A DNA stretch of 43,480 nt from Chitinophagaceae bacterium (GCA_024643655.1 JAHEMM010000015.1:1-43480), one strand, 5' to 3'; shown: positions 1-9,743, counted from the stretch's first letter. Made by a program: numbers and translations. The notes: a model not told the origin generated them from the sequence alone.

Positions 1-1298
1 TGATAAAAAAACTAATTCAATATTCTTCGATTGTTTTAATAGTCGCAGTATCTTTTTTGTTTGCAAAAAAACCGCCAGAGAATAAAGGCCCAGATAGATT
101 ATGTCCGTTTAACTATGTTCAGCTAAACAATTATATGGGCTTTAGTATGAACTGTGATGCTATTGAGTATTTGGGAGGATCAGTTGACCCAGGTTTTTTG
201 TTTAAGGATAAATACTCCCGTCAATCTAGACCTTTGTACTTGATTACCGGATCAATAATTGGATATTCTATTTATATTATAAGTACACCTTTTCATCGTT
301 ACATAAATAATAGATTCAAATTCTGGTTTGGTAATCAAATCCCTGAGGAAAAGGTATCTCTATACCTATCACATTATGCGGGACTTATTTTGATCAACCT
401 CTTAGTCCTAGTTTTTTCCCTTTTACTTTTTGAAAAAATAATTTATCAAATCACCGGTAATAGGAAAAATGGAAATTGGATTAAATACAGCTTGTTGCTG
501 CTGCTTATTTCTAATCACATTACTAAAACTTTTTTTTGGACTCCACATCAACAGATGTTTAACACATTGCTGCCCATACTTTGTATCTGGCTATATTTAA
601 AATTTTTAGCTAATGGAATTTCATCGAAAAAACAATTGGAGATGAGTTTTCTTTTTGGCACATTGCTACTTTTTTATGGAAGCTTTCTACTATTGCTGCC
701 AATTATAATCTATTCTACTTTTTATAATGCCATAATTGTAGAAAAGAAAAAAATGATAAAATGCTTGCAACCAGCATTATTGAATTCCATTTTTTTTATC
801 TTACCACTACTATGCTGGATTTTAGTTTTAAAAATTGCCGGTATAGATTTTTATAGTCACGAAACAACATATTTCAGAGAATTCGTCTGGGTAATAGATG
901 CAATGAAAGATCCGAATAGAAGTTTTTTAAAGGAGCTCTCTGCCAATTTTTTTATTTATATTAAAACCACCGGAATTGTAATTTTTCCTACTTCTTTTCT
1001 AATATTAGTATATTTTATTTCCCAAACAAATAAAAGAATTAGCGAACGATTCCCACAAAAGCAAATATTCATCTTAACAACAATTCTTATTTTCTTATTC
1101 TTTTATTTACTGGGCTACTATTCTGACAGGCTAACTTATTCGCTAAGTCCACTTTTTATAATTTATGCTGCAATTCTATTAAATAGTCAAAAAATAAATA
1201 ACCTAAAGAAAGTGGGTATTATTATCATAATTCTATTCTGGCATCTTTTCATTTTGCTAAATGAAATGCCTCATTTTACCAACAGATTTTATTTTTAA
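1..1298 (+). CDS. Polytopic membrane protein of unknown function, first base of start codon outside window
   Basis: I do not recognise a named family. The reading frame is open to the left edge. Bases 1-2 are TG, and the next codons read I-K-K-L-I-Q-Y-S-S-I-V-L-I, a typical start of a membrane protein. The true start is therefore probably an ATG whose A lies one base outside the window; the TTG at 57 is inside the first membrane helix. The product would be about 432 residues with roughly nine or ten hydrophobic segments and short charged loops. Position and topology, at the head of a same-strand run with an acyltransferase, a GT2, a methyltransferase and two larger membrane proteins, suggest a GT-C-like glycosyltransferase or a glycan-assembly protein. 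That role is inferred from context only. There are 68 bases to the next gene. Confidence 0.7.
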   Translation, partial: IKKLIQYSSIVLIVAVSFLFAKKPPENKGPDRLCPFNYVQLNNYMGFSMNCDAIEYLGGSVDPGFLFKDKYSRQSRPLYLITGSIIGYSIYIISTPFHRYINNRFKFWFGNQIPEEKVSLYLSHYAGLILINLLVLVFSLLLFEKIIYQITGNRKNGNWIKYSLLLLLISNHITKTFFWTPHQQMFNTLLPILCIWLYLKFLANGISSKKQLEMSFLFGTLLLFYGSFLLLLPIIIYSTFYNAIIVEKKKMIKCLQPALLNSIFFILPLLCWILVLKIAGIDFYSHETTYFREFVWVIDAMKDPNRSFLKELSANFFIYIKTTGIVIFPTSFLILVYFISQTNKRISERFPQKQIFILTTILIFLFFYLLGYYSDRLTYSLSPLFIIYAAILLNSQKINNLKKVGIIIIILFWHLFILLNEMPHFTNRFYF

Positions 1299-1366
1299 AC
1301 TATCGAATGGAATGTAATATTCTCTCTCAAAAGTTATTGTATATTAGCCACTGAATAACACATACA

Positions 1367-2461
1367 ATGCAAACTTCTCTTCAACCAACAAAATTTTTTC
1401 CTGCTCTTGAAGGACTAAGAGGAATTGCTATAATAGCTGTTATTATCTATCATAATTTCCCATATGGAGACTCACTTTTTGGCTGGCTTGGTGTCGACCT
1501 ATTTTTTGTTCTCTCCGGATTCCTTATAACCAGCATCCTTTTCAAGTCGGTAAATGCTGAAAAGCCTACCACCTATTTTAAAAAATTCTATATTAGAAGA
1601 GCCCTTCGTATTTTCCCTTTGTATTATTTATTTCTATTCGCTTTTTTATTTTTATTGCCTGCCCTGGGCATTTTTAAAAATGAAGTAAGTGAATATCAGG
1701 AAGACAAATTCTGGTTTATTTTCTATGCCCAAAACTGGCTGTTTACAAATAATTTTCCGGCAACCTCTCATTGCCTGAACCATTTCTGGTCGCTTGCAGT
1801 AGAAGAACAATATTATTTATTTTGGCCTATTATTATCATTTTACTTAGGAAGCCTAAATACTTGCTTATATTTCTGATTGGGTTTCTCATTTTTTTATTT
1901 GGCTTCAGAAGCTATATCTGGAATGCTCAATACGAAGGATTTAATTATACGAATTTCTACACATTCACAAGATTTGATGGCATCTGTATTGGAAGTATTA
2001 TAGCTATACTATCGATTCAGAAGAAAGAATTCATATTACGTCATACTGCTTCGATTGTAGCAGGACTGGCAGCATTAAATTTTATTTTTTATTTTGCTAA
2101 TTCATCTGGCAATCTTCCTTATCTGGCATTTATTGGCTATACCACATTTGCTGCAATGTTTGGAATTCTGGTTTATGAACTTGGCTACGGAAATTCTAAC
2201 TGGCTAAAAAATATATTTAGTGGTAGTGCTCTACGATTGCTTGGTCGGATTTCATATGGCCTTTACATGTTTCATTGGCCGGTTCATTATTTTTTAAAGG
2301 ACACACTGTTTAGTTTTTTCAGTAATTCATTGCATATTTCAACAGCTTACAACCAAATGCTAATTGCATTAATTACTACCGCCATATCAATCGTACTAAG
2401 CTTTATCAGTTATCATTTTTTTGAATCTTGGTTTTTAAAGCTTAAACAAAAGTTTCAATAA
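1367..2461 (+). CDS. Acyltransferase family 3 membrane protein (OafA/YrhL-like)
   Basis: Integral membrane O-acyltransferase of 364 residues, expected to transfer an acyl group (often acetyl) from the cytoplasmic side onto a cell-surface glycan or its lipid-linked precursor. Family marks are clear: the GLRG motif at 16-19 followed by the conserved His29 in the first helix, FFVLSGFLIT at 46-55, RRALRIFPLYY at 77-87, and FWSLAVEEQYY at 140-150. About ten hydrophobic helices follow and there is no periplasmic SGNH extension, so this is the membrane-only form. The ATG start follows a stop in the same frame and has no clear Shine-Dalgarno, as is usual in Bacteroidota. It sits in the + strand glycan cluster. 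The acceptor cannot be told from sequence. Confidence 0.9.
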   Translation: MQTSLQPTKFFPALEGLRGIAIIAVIIYHNFPYGDSLFGWLGVDLFFVLSGFLITSILFKSVNAEKPTTYFKKFYIRRALRIFPLYYLFLFAFLFLLPALGIFKNEVSEYQEDKFWFIFYAQNWLFTNNFPATSHCLNHFWSLAVEEQYYLFWPIIIILLRKPKYLLIFLIGFLIFLFGFRSYIWNAQYEGFNYTNFYTFTRFDGICIGSIIAILSIQKKEFILRHTASIVAGLAALNFIFYFANSSGNLPYLAFIGYTTFAAMFGILVYELGYGNSNWLKNIFSGSALRLLGRISYGLYMFHWPVHYFLKDTLFSFFSNSLHISTAYNQMLIALITTAISIVLSFISYHFFESWFLKLKQKFQ

Positions 2462-2503
2462 AGGTTTTAGTTTAACTATGAAATAAATTCTCTTATTTTG
2501 AAT

Positions 2504-3223
2504 ATGCCAATAAGCACTTTATCAATATTAATTCCATGCTTTAATGAAGAAAAAATGATTAGATACATTTTAAAAAAAGTGGTTGATGCTGATTGTGGCC
2601 TGCAAAAAGAGATAATTATTGTAAATGATAATTCGACTGATAATTCTTTCGCTATTGCTGAAGATTTTATTAAGATGAACCCAGGCAACAATATTAAAAT
2701 TTTTCAACATCCAACTAATAAAGGCAAGGGAGCTTGTATTCGTACTGCTATAACAGCTGCAACCGGAGAAGTTGTAATTATTCAAGATGCAGATATGGAA
2801 TATGACCCAAAAGAATATGTCAGATTACTAAAACCAATTTCAGACGGATTTGCAGATGTAGTTTATGGTAGCCGTTTCAAAGGTGGAGAAGCACACCGAG
2901 TTTTATTTTTCTTCCATACTCTTGGCAATAAATTTCTCACATTTTTATCCAATATATTTACCGGTCTCAATTTGTCTGACATGGAGACAGGATATAAAAT
3001 GTTCAGAAAGGAGATACTCGATCAAATACGTCTAAAAGAAAACAGATTTGGGTTTGAACCTGAAATAACTGCGAAAATTAGCAGAATTAAAAATATCAGG
3101 ATATATGAAGTTGGCATCTCCTATTATGGCCGTACCTATCAGGATGGTAAAAAAATTGGTTGGATAGATGGATTCAGAGCCATCTATTGTATACTTAAGT
3201 ATAACATCTTCACAAGAAAGTAA
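2504..3223 (+). CDS. Family 2 glycosyltransferase (dolichol-phosphate mannosyltransferase-like)
   Basis: Cytoplasmic GT-A fold glycosyltransferase of 239 residues. The N-terminus SILIPCFNEE is the classic GT2 opening. VNDNSTD at 40-46 is the nucleotide-binding segment, and the DAD triplet at 95-97 in QDADMEYDP binds the metal and nucleotide-sugar phosphate. The later ETGYKMF and FGFEPEI motifs match the DPM1/DPG-synthase-like branch, which often glycosylates a polyprenyl phosphate. There is no C-terminal membrane domain. The ATG at 2504 is preferred to the in-frame TTG at 2498. The next gene, a methyltransferase, overlaps or nearly abuts it, so the two are probably co-translated. A likely job is loading a sugar on a lipid carrier for the membrane enzymes downstream; that is inferred. 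Confidence 0.9.
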   Translation: MPISTLSILIPCFNEEKMIRYILKKVVDADCGLQKEIIIVNDNSTDNSFAIAEDFIKMNPGNNIKIFQHPTNKGKGACIRTAITAATGEVVIIQDADMEYDPKEYVRLLKPISDGFADVVYGSRFKGGEAHRVLFFFHTLGNKFLTFLSNIFTGLNLSDMETGYKMFRKEILDQIRLKENRFGFEPEITAKISRIKNIRIYEVGISYYGRTYQDGKKIGWIDGFRAIYCILKYNIFTRK

Positions 3224-3956
3224 TTTGGAACTAAAAGATAATACCGGCAATGAAATTCTTGAAGTAATCGCAGATGCTAATCATTTTAATAAATGGATGT
3301 ATCAAACGATAAAACCATACCTGTCTGGCAATATTCTTGAGATAGGAAGTGGGATAGGTAATATATCGTCATTTCTGATAAAAGACAACTTAAAAGTGAC
3401 ACTTTCCGATACTGACGAGTACTATATTAATAAACTTACGAAAAAATTCGGTACTGCTAAACACCTGAATGGAATTATCACTATCGACATATTACATGAT
3501 AAATTCGAATTGTACTATAAAACTCATAAAGAAAAATATGAAACTATATTTCTTTTAAATGTATTAGAACATGTTAAATACGATTCTGAAGCAATAAAAA
3601 ACTGCACCTATTTATTAAAGCCTGGTGGCAAATTAATTATCCTTACTCCTGCTTATTCATTTCTCTTTGCACCTTTAGATAAGGAATTAGGCCATTACAG
3701 AAGATATACAGTAAAAAAATTAGGAAAACTGATTTTGAATAATCAACTACATCCGCAAAAGGGGTTTTATTTTAACTCGCTGGGCATTGCAGCATGGCTG
3801 TATGCTAAAATCCGTAGATTAAAATCTATACCATCTGGAGAAATGAAAATATTTAACTGGTTAGTCCCACTTTCAAAATTTATTGACGTTATTAGTTTTC
3901 GAAGAGTCGGGCTTTCAGCTATTGTCATAGGTAAAAAAACGAGTCATACTAATTAA
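3168..3956 (+). CDS. Class I SAM-dependent methyltransferase
   Basis: Rossmann-fold methyltransferase, 262 residues from the ATG at 3168. Motif I, ILEIGSGIGNI at 56-65, binds S-adenosylmethionine. The later FLLNVLEHV and LKPGGKLIILTPA segments are the usual motifs of the Methyltransf_11/12 group, and HYRRYT is also common in this subgroup. The ATG start overlaps the 3' end of the GT2 gene by 56 bases. An in-frame TTG at 3225, two bases after the GT2 stop, would give a 243-residue protein and is a serious alternative, because homologous sequence seems to begin only around residue 30. The substrate is unknown; the neighbours suggest a sugar or lipid-linked glycan. The stop abuts the next ATG directly (TAAATG), so translation is probably coupled. 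Confidence 0.88.
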   Translation: MDSEPSIVYLSITSSQESNLELKDNTGNEILEVIADANHFNKWMYQTIKPYLSGNILEIGSGIGNISSFLIKDNLKVTLSDTDEYYINKLTKKFGTAKHLNGIITIDILHDKFELYYKTHKEKYETIFLLNVLEHVKYDSEAIKNCTYLLKPGGKLIILTPAYSFLFAPLDKELGHYRRYTVKKLGKLILNNQLHPQKGFYFNSLGIAAWLYAKIRRLKSIPSGEMKIFNWLVPLSKFIDVISFRRVGLSAIVIGKKTSHTN

Positions 3957-5693
3957 ATGCTTCAGCAACTTCTTCATATTATCATTATTTCCATTATATG
4001 TATAATCTGGGGATTACCCGTATTTATTTATTTCTTAAAAAAAGAAAAGGAAACCCAATGGTTTAATAATAGTTTGGGAACAATTATCTTTCTTTTTTTT
4101 ACAGGGTTGATTAGTATTTCTTTCCTTTCATCATTGCTTGTTCTATTATTGCCATTGCGATTTGAATTTTTGTTAATTGCAACTTTACCAATAATAATTA
4201 TTGCTGCCTTCCAATATAAATTCTTAAAAAATAAACTTTCAGCAGTTTTATTCTCCAAAATAAAACCCTCCATTTCAATTTTACTCTTTCTATCATCATG
4301 CATACTTCTTTTTATTGTGCTAGGAACCTTAAGGCCTGTCAATATAGATACTCAATTATACCATCTGCAAATAATAAGATGGACTAATGAATATGGCGCT
4401 GTTCCTGGTCTTGTTAATTTATATCCAAGACTTGGGTTAAGCTCTAACTTATTCAATCTGATTAGTATATTTCATCTTCCTTTTTTCGAATCGCAGAATT
4501 TTACTTACGTCAACTCAGCCGTTACCATCTGGTTTTTACTATGGCTATTATGCAAATGGAATTACCATAACAGCAAATCCCAAATTAATAACAAACAACT
4601 TTCTTTATTTTATTTTATACTGCTGATATATTTTATTTTTGACTGGCAACTATTCCGAGATACTGCTAATTCTACCAGTTATGATTTTATGGTAACTAGC
4701 CTTACCATCATGTCTCTTACTTATATACTTGAAACTATATTGGAAAAGCAAAAAAGAGTGTTCTCCCTTTTACTCATAGTCATTTCCATAAGCATTATTC
4801 CTTTTAAACTTTCGGGGATCTTTATATTAATCCCACTTTTCCTTTATATGACCGGTTTCAAATCGGCAAAAACATGGGTAGCTTCTATTATTACTGCAAT
4901 AATTCTTCTTACCCCTTTACTATTAAAAAATTATATTATTACAGGATATCCCTTATTTCCTTCTACATTAACCTTCGGCACAACAGAGTGGATGCTTCCA
5001 AATGAAATGGCACAACGATTTCAAGAGTATATTTTATCTGTTAATAAGTTTTATAATCAGAATATAGGCTTTATTAACAGCTATCCAAAAACAACTTTTA
5101 ACTGGATTCCATTCTGGTGGCATGGCATTTTAATTCAGCATAAAATGCTCTTTGGACTCGCATTTCTTTCAATACTCCTATTATTTTATCCTTCATTTAT
5201 TAATAATGAATCAAAGAAAATAAAGCTTTATATAATAAGTCTTTGGCTTATGGCAATTGCTTGGTTTTTTACAGCGCCAGATCCGAGGTTTGCATACGGA
5301 TTTCTTTTAATCATCGCCTTTTTCCCAATCTCCTTTATAATAGCAAAATATATATCTTTTACCAGACTGTATAAAATTAAGTTCCTAATTCTCACACCAA
5401 TATTATTTTACTATACGTTCAAGAAATCAGCGCCAATACTTAAAGAGAAAAAATATTTTTTTACAGTAATAGAAAATGATATTCCAAAATATAATATACT
5501 CAACTTAAATGGCATAGAATTATTTAGGCCGGAAAAAATAAAGAACAATTGGAATACCCGTTGTTACTACTTACCATTACCTTGTCTCTGTGAAGAAAAT
5601 CCTTATTTAATACCGAGAAGCAATTCACTTAAAGATGGATTTAGAATGAAAGTAATAAACGAAACTAATTTCATTAAGAATTATAATTATTAA
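3957..5693 (+). CDS. Large polytopic membrane protein, LIC_10190-like (putative GT-C type)
   Basis: A 578-residue protein with about twelve hydrophobic helices and a soluble C-terminal tail of roughly 80 residues. After the fourth helix comes a loop with Asp131 and His136 (VNIDTQLYH), then GAVPGLVNLYPRLG at 147-160. This resembles the family named LIC_10190 membrane proteins. The placement of an acidic residue in the first large external loop is reminiscent of GT-C glycosyltransferases, which use polyprenyl-phosphate sugars. I recall the family name from motif likeness and could not search, so treat it as tentative. The start ATG directly follows the methyltransferase stop and only three bases separate its stop from the next gene, so this is an operon member. 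Confidence 0.72.
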   Translation: MLQQLLHIIIISIICIIWGLPVFIYFLKKEKETQWFNNSLGTIIFLFFTGLISISFLSSLLVLLLPLRFEFLLIATLPIIIIAAFQYKFLKNKLSAVLFSKIKPSISILLFLSSCILLFIVLGTLRPVNIDTQLYHLQIIRWTNEYGAVPGLVNLYPRLGLSSNLFNLISIFHLPFFESQNFTYVNSAVTIWFLLWLLCKWNYHNSKSQINNKQLSLFYFILLIYFIFDWQLFRDTANSTSYDFMVTSLTIMSLTYILETILEKQKRVFSLLLIVISISIIPFKLSGIFILIPLFLYMTGFKSAKTWVASIITAIILLTPLLLKNYIITGYPLFPSTLTFGTTEWMLPNEMAQRFQEYILSVNKFYNQNIGFINSYPKTTFNWIPFWWHGILIQHKMLFGLAFLSILLLFYPSFINNESKKIKLYIISLWLMAIAWFFTAPDPRFAYGFLLIIAFFPISFIIAKYISFTRLYKIKFLILTPILFYYTFKKSAPILKEKKYFFTVIENDIPKYNILNLNGIELFRPEKIKNNWNTRCYYLPLPCLCEENPYLIPRSNSLKDGFRMKVINETNFIKNYNY

Positions 5694-5696
5694 TAA

Positions 5697-7775
5697 GTGA
5701 AAAAAGCAGCAATCTTTTTTTATAAAAACCCCTTTTTAATTTTCCTGCTATTCGTAATTGTAGCCTATTTACCAGTATTACTACCTTTTTTTCATTTAAA
5801 GAATGACCTGATCTCCCAAAATCTTCCAACAAGATTTGTGTTCAGCGAAAGTTTGTACTCTGGATTCGAACCTTTTTGGAACCCATACTTGCATTACGGC
5901 TCACCACAATATGGTGATATGAATAATGGCTTCTGGAATCCTATTCAATGGTTTATCGGCTCTACTTTTGGATACAACATTTATACCATCACATTTGAAG
6001 AATTGTTTTATATCCTAATTGGTGGTTACGGGATATATAAAGTTGCAAGAGAATTTTTTAGTAAAGATGTTGCTATTCTAACCGGGTTGGTTTATATGTG
6101 CAGCGGATATCTTACTGGTCACCTACAATACTTATGTTGGATTACCGGAACAGGATATTTCCCGTTTGTTTTACTTTATTTTATTCGCATAAATAAAAAT
6201 CCGATAGTTAAGAATTTTTTATTGGGCGGTGCTAGTGTATTTCTTTTTGTTGCCTCCACACATCCAGGCTTGATCATTGGAGGGGCATATTTCTTTGCTT
6301 TCGCTTTGTTAGTTATTTTCTTTAACAGAAAAGAAATACTTAAAGAACTATATCACAAGAATTTTTGGCTGATTAATAGTATTTTTTTATTGATCAGCAG
6401 TACTCTTTCCATAGTTGTGATATATGGTAATGTCGAGGTGTTGAATTTTATTTCAAGAGGAACAAAAGTTTCTTTGAATGAAACTTTAATGACTCCAACT
6501 ACTCTGCAATCTTATTTGTCAATATACCTTCCATTACCCGTTCATAAAACAAATTTCTTTCACACGGATATTGCCATGCGGAATGTATATATCGGCATTG
6601 CACATCTTATAGGCCTTATATATATAGCTAAAATTTCAGCAAAAAAAACAATTGTAATTTTTGGACTTCCACTATTATTTTTTATTCTTTTATCAGCTGG
6701 TAGTTACTTTAAAATTTTTGCCTGGAAATTTTTACCTTTTTTAGGCTTTGTTAGGCTAAATGGGGAATTCACTTATTTCGTAATTCTGCTACTCTTACTT
6801 TATGGTAGTTCAGGAATCAATATGCTCTTACATAAGAAAATAAACTGGCCCACAAAAGCATCGTTCCATTTACTATTATTTACAATTGCGACAGCAGTTT
6901 TATCAATCGGTCTTTTGTTAAGCACAAAATCATCCATTCTGTTTTCAAGAGAATCGAATTTTTCTTCGTTTAAAGAAATAATAAAATCGATTATTGACAA
7001 TACAAGCATATTGGATCTACTATTAGTTCAGTCAATTATACAGATTGTTACTATTTTGTTCTTTAGAAAACATATAAATGAAAAAATAATTGCTGGTTTT
7101 GTACTTTCCATAAACCTTGTTCTTATCACCTGGCTTACTCTGCCATTTACAGGTTTGGGAATGATGTCAAAAAACGATGTACAAACAGTTATTGAAAAAT
7201 TTCCAAAAGGCATTTACACTCAAGAACTGGCTTCAATAAATGATGCTGACTACATAACCCCACTTGATGAATCTCAATTTCTTTTGATAGCATCTTATAG
7301 CAAAAAAATGGGCAGCAGAATGCCAGATCAATATCCTGTACAATTAAGAACAAATGAAGCTTTTATCGGCGATAAAGATTTGTACAATTTTATAAAAAAT
7401 CAATCTTATCTTTTTCTTAGCGATGATACAATTGTAAATACAAAAACAAGCTTTGCATCCAGCAATATACAAGTGCGACAATCCGGGCCGGGATTAGTTA
7501 AATGTACAGTCTTCAATAATGATTTTAAATGGCTGACATTACTACAAAATAATTATAAATATTGGGAAGTAAGTGTAGATGAAAAACAGGTTTCTCATTA
7601 TACCAGTTTCAAAACTTTTATTTCAATACCGTTAGAAAAAGGCAAACATGAAATTGAGTTTCGCTTTAATAGTAATCCAATAAAAAAAGTTGCATGGCTT
7701 AATATCTTTCTTTTATTGCTTGCATTTTCTTTTGCCATTTATCCAAAAACAGGAAATAGCAACCTATTTAAATAG
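5697..7775 (+). CDS. YfhO-family membrane protein, putative glycosyltransferase
   Basis: A 692-residue membrane protein starting at GTG directly after a double stop (TAATAA). Helix 1 is followed by a loop with Asp37 (LKNDLISQNLPTRF), then a Trp/Asn/Pro-rich stretch at 60-85 (FWNPYLHYGSPQYGD) typical of YfhO proteins. About twelve more helices follow, then a roughly 170-residue exoplasmic beta-rich domain with the YKYWEVSVDEKQV and LEKGKHEIEFRF elements, and a last C-terminal helix. YfhO proteins are GT-C-like and in Gram-positive bacteria add sugars to teichoic acid. Here the acceptor would be a different surface glycan, which is inference. It ends the glycan cluster and overlaps the convergent hscA by 8 bases. 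Confidence 0.8.
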   Translation: MKKAAIFFYKNPFLIFLLFVIVAYLPVLLPFFHLKNDLISQNLPTRFVFSESLYSGFEPFWNPYLHYGSPQYGDMNNGFWNPIQWFIGSTFGYNIYTITFEELFYILIGGYGIYKVAREFFSKDVAILTGLVYMCSGYLTGHLQYLCWITGTGYFPFVLLYFIRINKNPIVKNFLLGGASVFLFVASTHPGLIIGGAYFFAFALLVIFFNRKEILKELYHKNFWLINSIFLLISSTLSIVVIYGNVEVLNFISRGTKVSLNETLMTPTTLQSYLSIYLPLPVHKTNFFHTDIAMRNVYIGIAHLIGLIYIAKISAKKTIVIFGLPLLFFILLSAGSYFKIFAWKFLPFLGFVRLNGEFTYFVILLLLLYGSSGINMLLHKKINWPTKASFHLLLFTIATAVLSIGLLLSTKSSILFSRESNFSSFKEIIKSIIDNTSILDLLLVQSIIQIVTILFFRKHINEKIIAGFVLSINLVLITWLTLPFTGLGMMSKNDVQTVIEKFPKGIYTQELASINDADYITPLDESQFLLIASYSKKMGSRMPDQYPVQLRTNEAFIGDKDLYNFIKNQSYLFLSDDTIVNTKTSFASSNIQVRQSGPGLVKCTVFNNDFKWLTLLQNNYKYWEVSVDEKQVSHYTSFKTFISIPLEKGKHEIEFRFNSNPIKKVAWLNIFLLLLAFSFAIYPKTGNSNLFK

Positions 7776-9624
7776 ACTTACCTTTTAATGCTGTAACAAT
7801 TGCCTGATCCATCACTCTTTCAGCATAAGGTCTTGAAATCTCATTAAGTTTCTCAATGGCACTATGAATTTGATCCTTAGATCCCTTTTCCATCATCGAT
7901 CGCAATTCCAGAATTGCATTTTCAGTATCGCTTTTTTCTTGTTCGTTCATGAACTCACTATTTTTGTCAATAAATTTCTGCGTAGTATCAATTAACTGTG
8001 TGGCTTCGGTTTGAGCCTCTACTAATGCTCTCGCTTGTATATCCTGTTTTGCGTTTGTAACAGACTCTAATAACATATTTTCAACTTCAGCATCTGTCAG
8101 ACCATATTGAGGCTTAACTTCTATTGATTGTTCTACACCACTCCTTAATTCCTTAGCTTTTACCAATAAAATACCGTCAGCATTAACAAGGAAACTTACT
8201 TCTATTTTCGGTAATCCAGCAGGCATTCCCGGAATACCCGTAAGATTAAACTCAGCCAGTTTTCGATTATCCCTTACTAAATCTCTTTCGCCTTGATACA
8301 CCGAAATCCGTATTCCACTTTGCCCGTCTTTCTGTGTAGTATATTGTCTTGATGCTTTTGAAGGAATTTTTGAATTTCGTGGAATCAACATATCCATCAA
8401 ACCACCCATTGTTTCTATTCCCAATGAAAGTGGAGTAATATCCAATAACAACAAATCCTTATTATTCCCGGCAAGTATATCAGCCTGAACTGCAGCACCT
8501 AATGCGACAACCTCATCCGGATTCAATGAATCATGAACCTGTATTCCAAAATAATCTGCTACCGATTTTTTTACTGATTGAACTCTTGTAGAACCGCCTA
8601 CCATTATTACCTCATCAATATCTTTCACAGATAGTCCTGCATCCTTTAATGCATTGTTACAACAATTAATTGTTTGCTGTATATATGGCAGAATAAGTTT
8701 TTCAAAATCAAATTTGGATAATTCTAATTGATGAGAATCAGCTTTTCCAGTAAATAAATCATTTGTGCTTAAATGTATTTTTGCTTTCTCTGCCAACAAC
8801 CTTAATTCTTGTAACAGCTTCGAATCAGAGATAAGTCTTTCCTGAGTTATTCCCAGTTTCTCAGCCCAATAGTTTACAATTGCTCTGTCAAAATCATCTC
8901 CTCCGAGATAAGTATCGCCATTTGTTGAAAGCACTTCGAAAATACCAGCTGCTATTCGCAAAATTGAGACATCGAATGTACCACCACCCAAATCGTAAAC
9001 AGCTATTGTTTTAATTTCATCTTTCTTTAAACCTATTCCATAAGCAAGACTTGCAGCTGTTGGTTCGTTTACAATTCTAAGCACATCAAGCCCGGCCAAT
9101 TTTCCAGCATCTCTTGTAGCCTGCCTTTGTGCATCATTAAAATAAGCCGGTACCGTTATAACGGCTTTATTAACCGGAGTTTTTAAAATATGCTCAGCTC
9201 TCTTTTTTAATTCTTTTAAAATATAAGATGATAATTCAATAGGCGAATAGAACTTTTCTCCTACCTGCACTTTTACTAAACTGTCCGTATTATCGTCAAT
9301 TACTTTGTAAGTGTAAAACCCTGCATAATCTTTTACATCTTTATACGATTTTCCCATCAGCCTTTTTACAGAAAAAATTGTATTCTGTGGTTCTTCGATT
9401 AATTTATTTTTTGCCATATCACCAACAGATACGAAACCTCCATTTCCAAAATTAATAACCGATGGCACCAATGCTGTTCCATCAAATTCTTTTAATACAG
9501 AAGGATTCTTATTCTCAGGATGAATTACAGCTACCAAACTATTTGTAGTACCAAGGTCAATTCCTACAATCATTTCCTTTTGCTGCAAACTTCCTGTTGC
9601 TATATTTATACTGATTTTTGCCAT
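7768..9624 (-). CDS. hscA: Fe-S cluster assembly chaperone HscA (Hsp70 family)
   Basis: Hsp70-class ATPase of 618 residues that, with a J-protein, promotes transfer of Fe-S clusters from the IscU scaffold. The Hsp70 signature VGIDLGTTNSL is at 20-30, preceded by an extra ~19-residue N-terminus typical of HscA rather than DnaK. The actin-like ATPase motifs AYFNDAQRQATRDAG, NEPTAASLAYG and VYDLGGGTFDVS follow. The substrate-binding domain begins near residue 390. The helical lid is short and there is no acidic GGxx tail, which also separates it from DnaK. The length matches E. coli HscA (616). No hscB or isc gene is next to it. A candidate -7 box, TATTTTTG, lies 23 bases before the ATG. The gene tail overlaps the convergent YfhO gene. 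Confidence 0.88.
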   Translation of the reverse strand: MAKISINIATGSLQQKEMIVGIDLGTTNSLVAVIHPENKNPSVLKEFDGTALVPSVINFGNGGFVSVGDMAKNKLIEEPQNTIFSVKRLMGKSYKDVKDYAGFYTYKVIDDNTDSLVKVQVGEKFYSPIELSSYILKELKKRAEHILKTPVNKAVITVPAYFNDAQRQATRDAGKLAGLDVLRIVNEPTAASLAYGIGLKKDEIKTIAVYDLGGGTFDVSILRIAAGIFEVLSTNGDTYLGGDDFDRAIVNYWAEKLGITQERLISDSKLLQELRLLAEKAKIHLSTNDLFTGKADSHQLELSKFDFEKLILPYIQQTINCCNNALKDAGLSVKDIDEVIMVGGSTRVQSVKKSVADYFGIQVHDSLNPDEVVALGAAVQADILAGNNKDLLLLDITPLSLGIETMGGLMDMLIPRNSKIPSKASRQYTTQKDGQSGIRISVYQGERDLVRDNRKLAEFNLTGIPGMPAGLPKIEVSFLVNADGILLVKAKELRSGVEQSIEVKPQYGLTDAEVENMLLESVTNAKQDIQARALVEAQTEATQLIDTTQKFIDKNSEFMNEQEKSDTENAILELRSMMEKGSKDQIHSAIEKLNEISRPYAERVMDQAIVTALKGKSI

Positions 9625-9647
9625 GTTTATTGTTATTACTGAATTTG

Positions 9648-9655
9648 CAAAAATA
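9648..9655 (-). promoter_or_regulatory. Candidate -7 box for hscA (TATTTTTG)
   Basis: Read on the minus strand this is TATTTTTG, an exact fit to the Bacteroidota TAnnTTTG element, 23 bases before the hscA ATG. No well-spaced -33 TTTG is visible, so the call rests on the -7 box and its position. Confidence 0.45.
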
Positions 9656-9680
9656 ACAATTCAACTCCTTGAGTTGTTAC

Positions 9681-9715
9681 GAAAAAAGAAAAGGACTGCG
9701 CAAATGCAGTCCTTT
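9681..9715 (-). terminator. Rho-independent terminator after the porU-like gene
   Basis: A perfect 10-bp stem, AAAGGACTGC (9690-9699) with GCAGTCCTTT (9706-9715), closes a 6-base loop. On the minus strand it is followed by a T-rich run (TTCTTTTTTC). It lies 29 bases past the stop of the C25 protease gene and before the hscA promoter, so it separates the two transcription units. Confidence 0.85.
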
Positions 9716-9743
9716 CTCTTTAATTTATGACGCTAAAGCTAGT

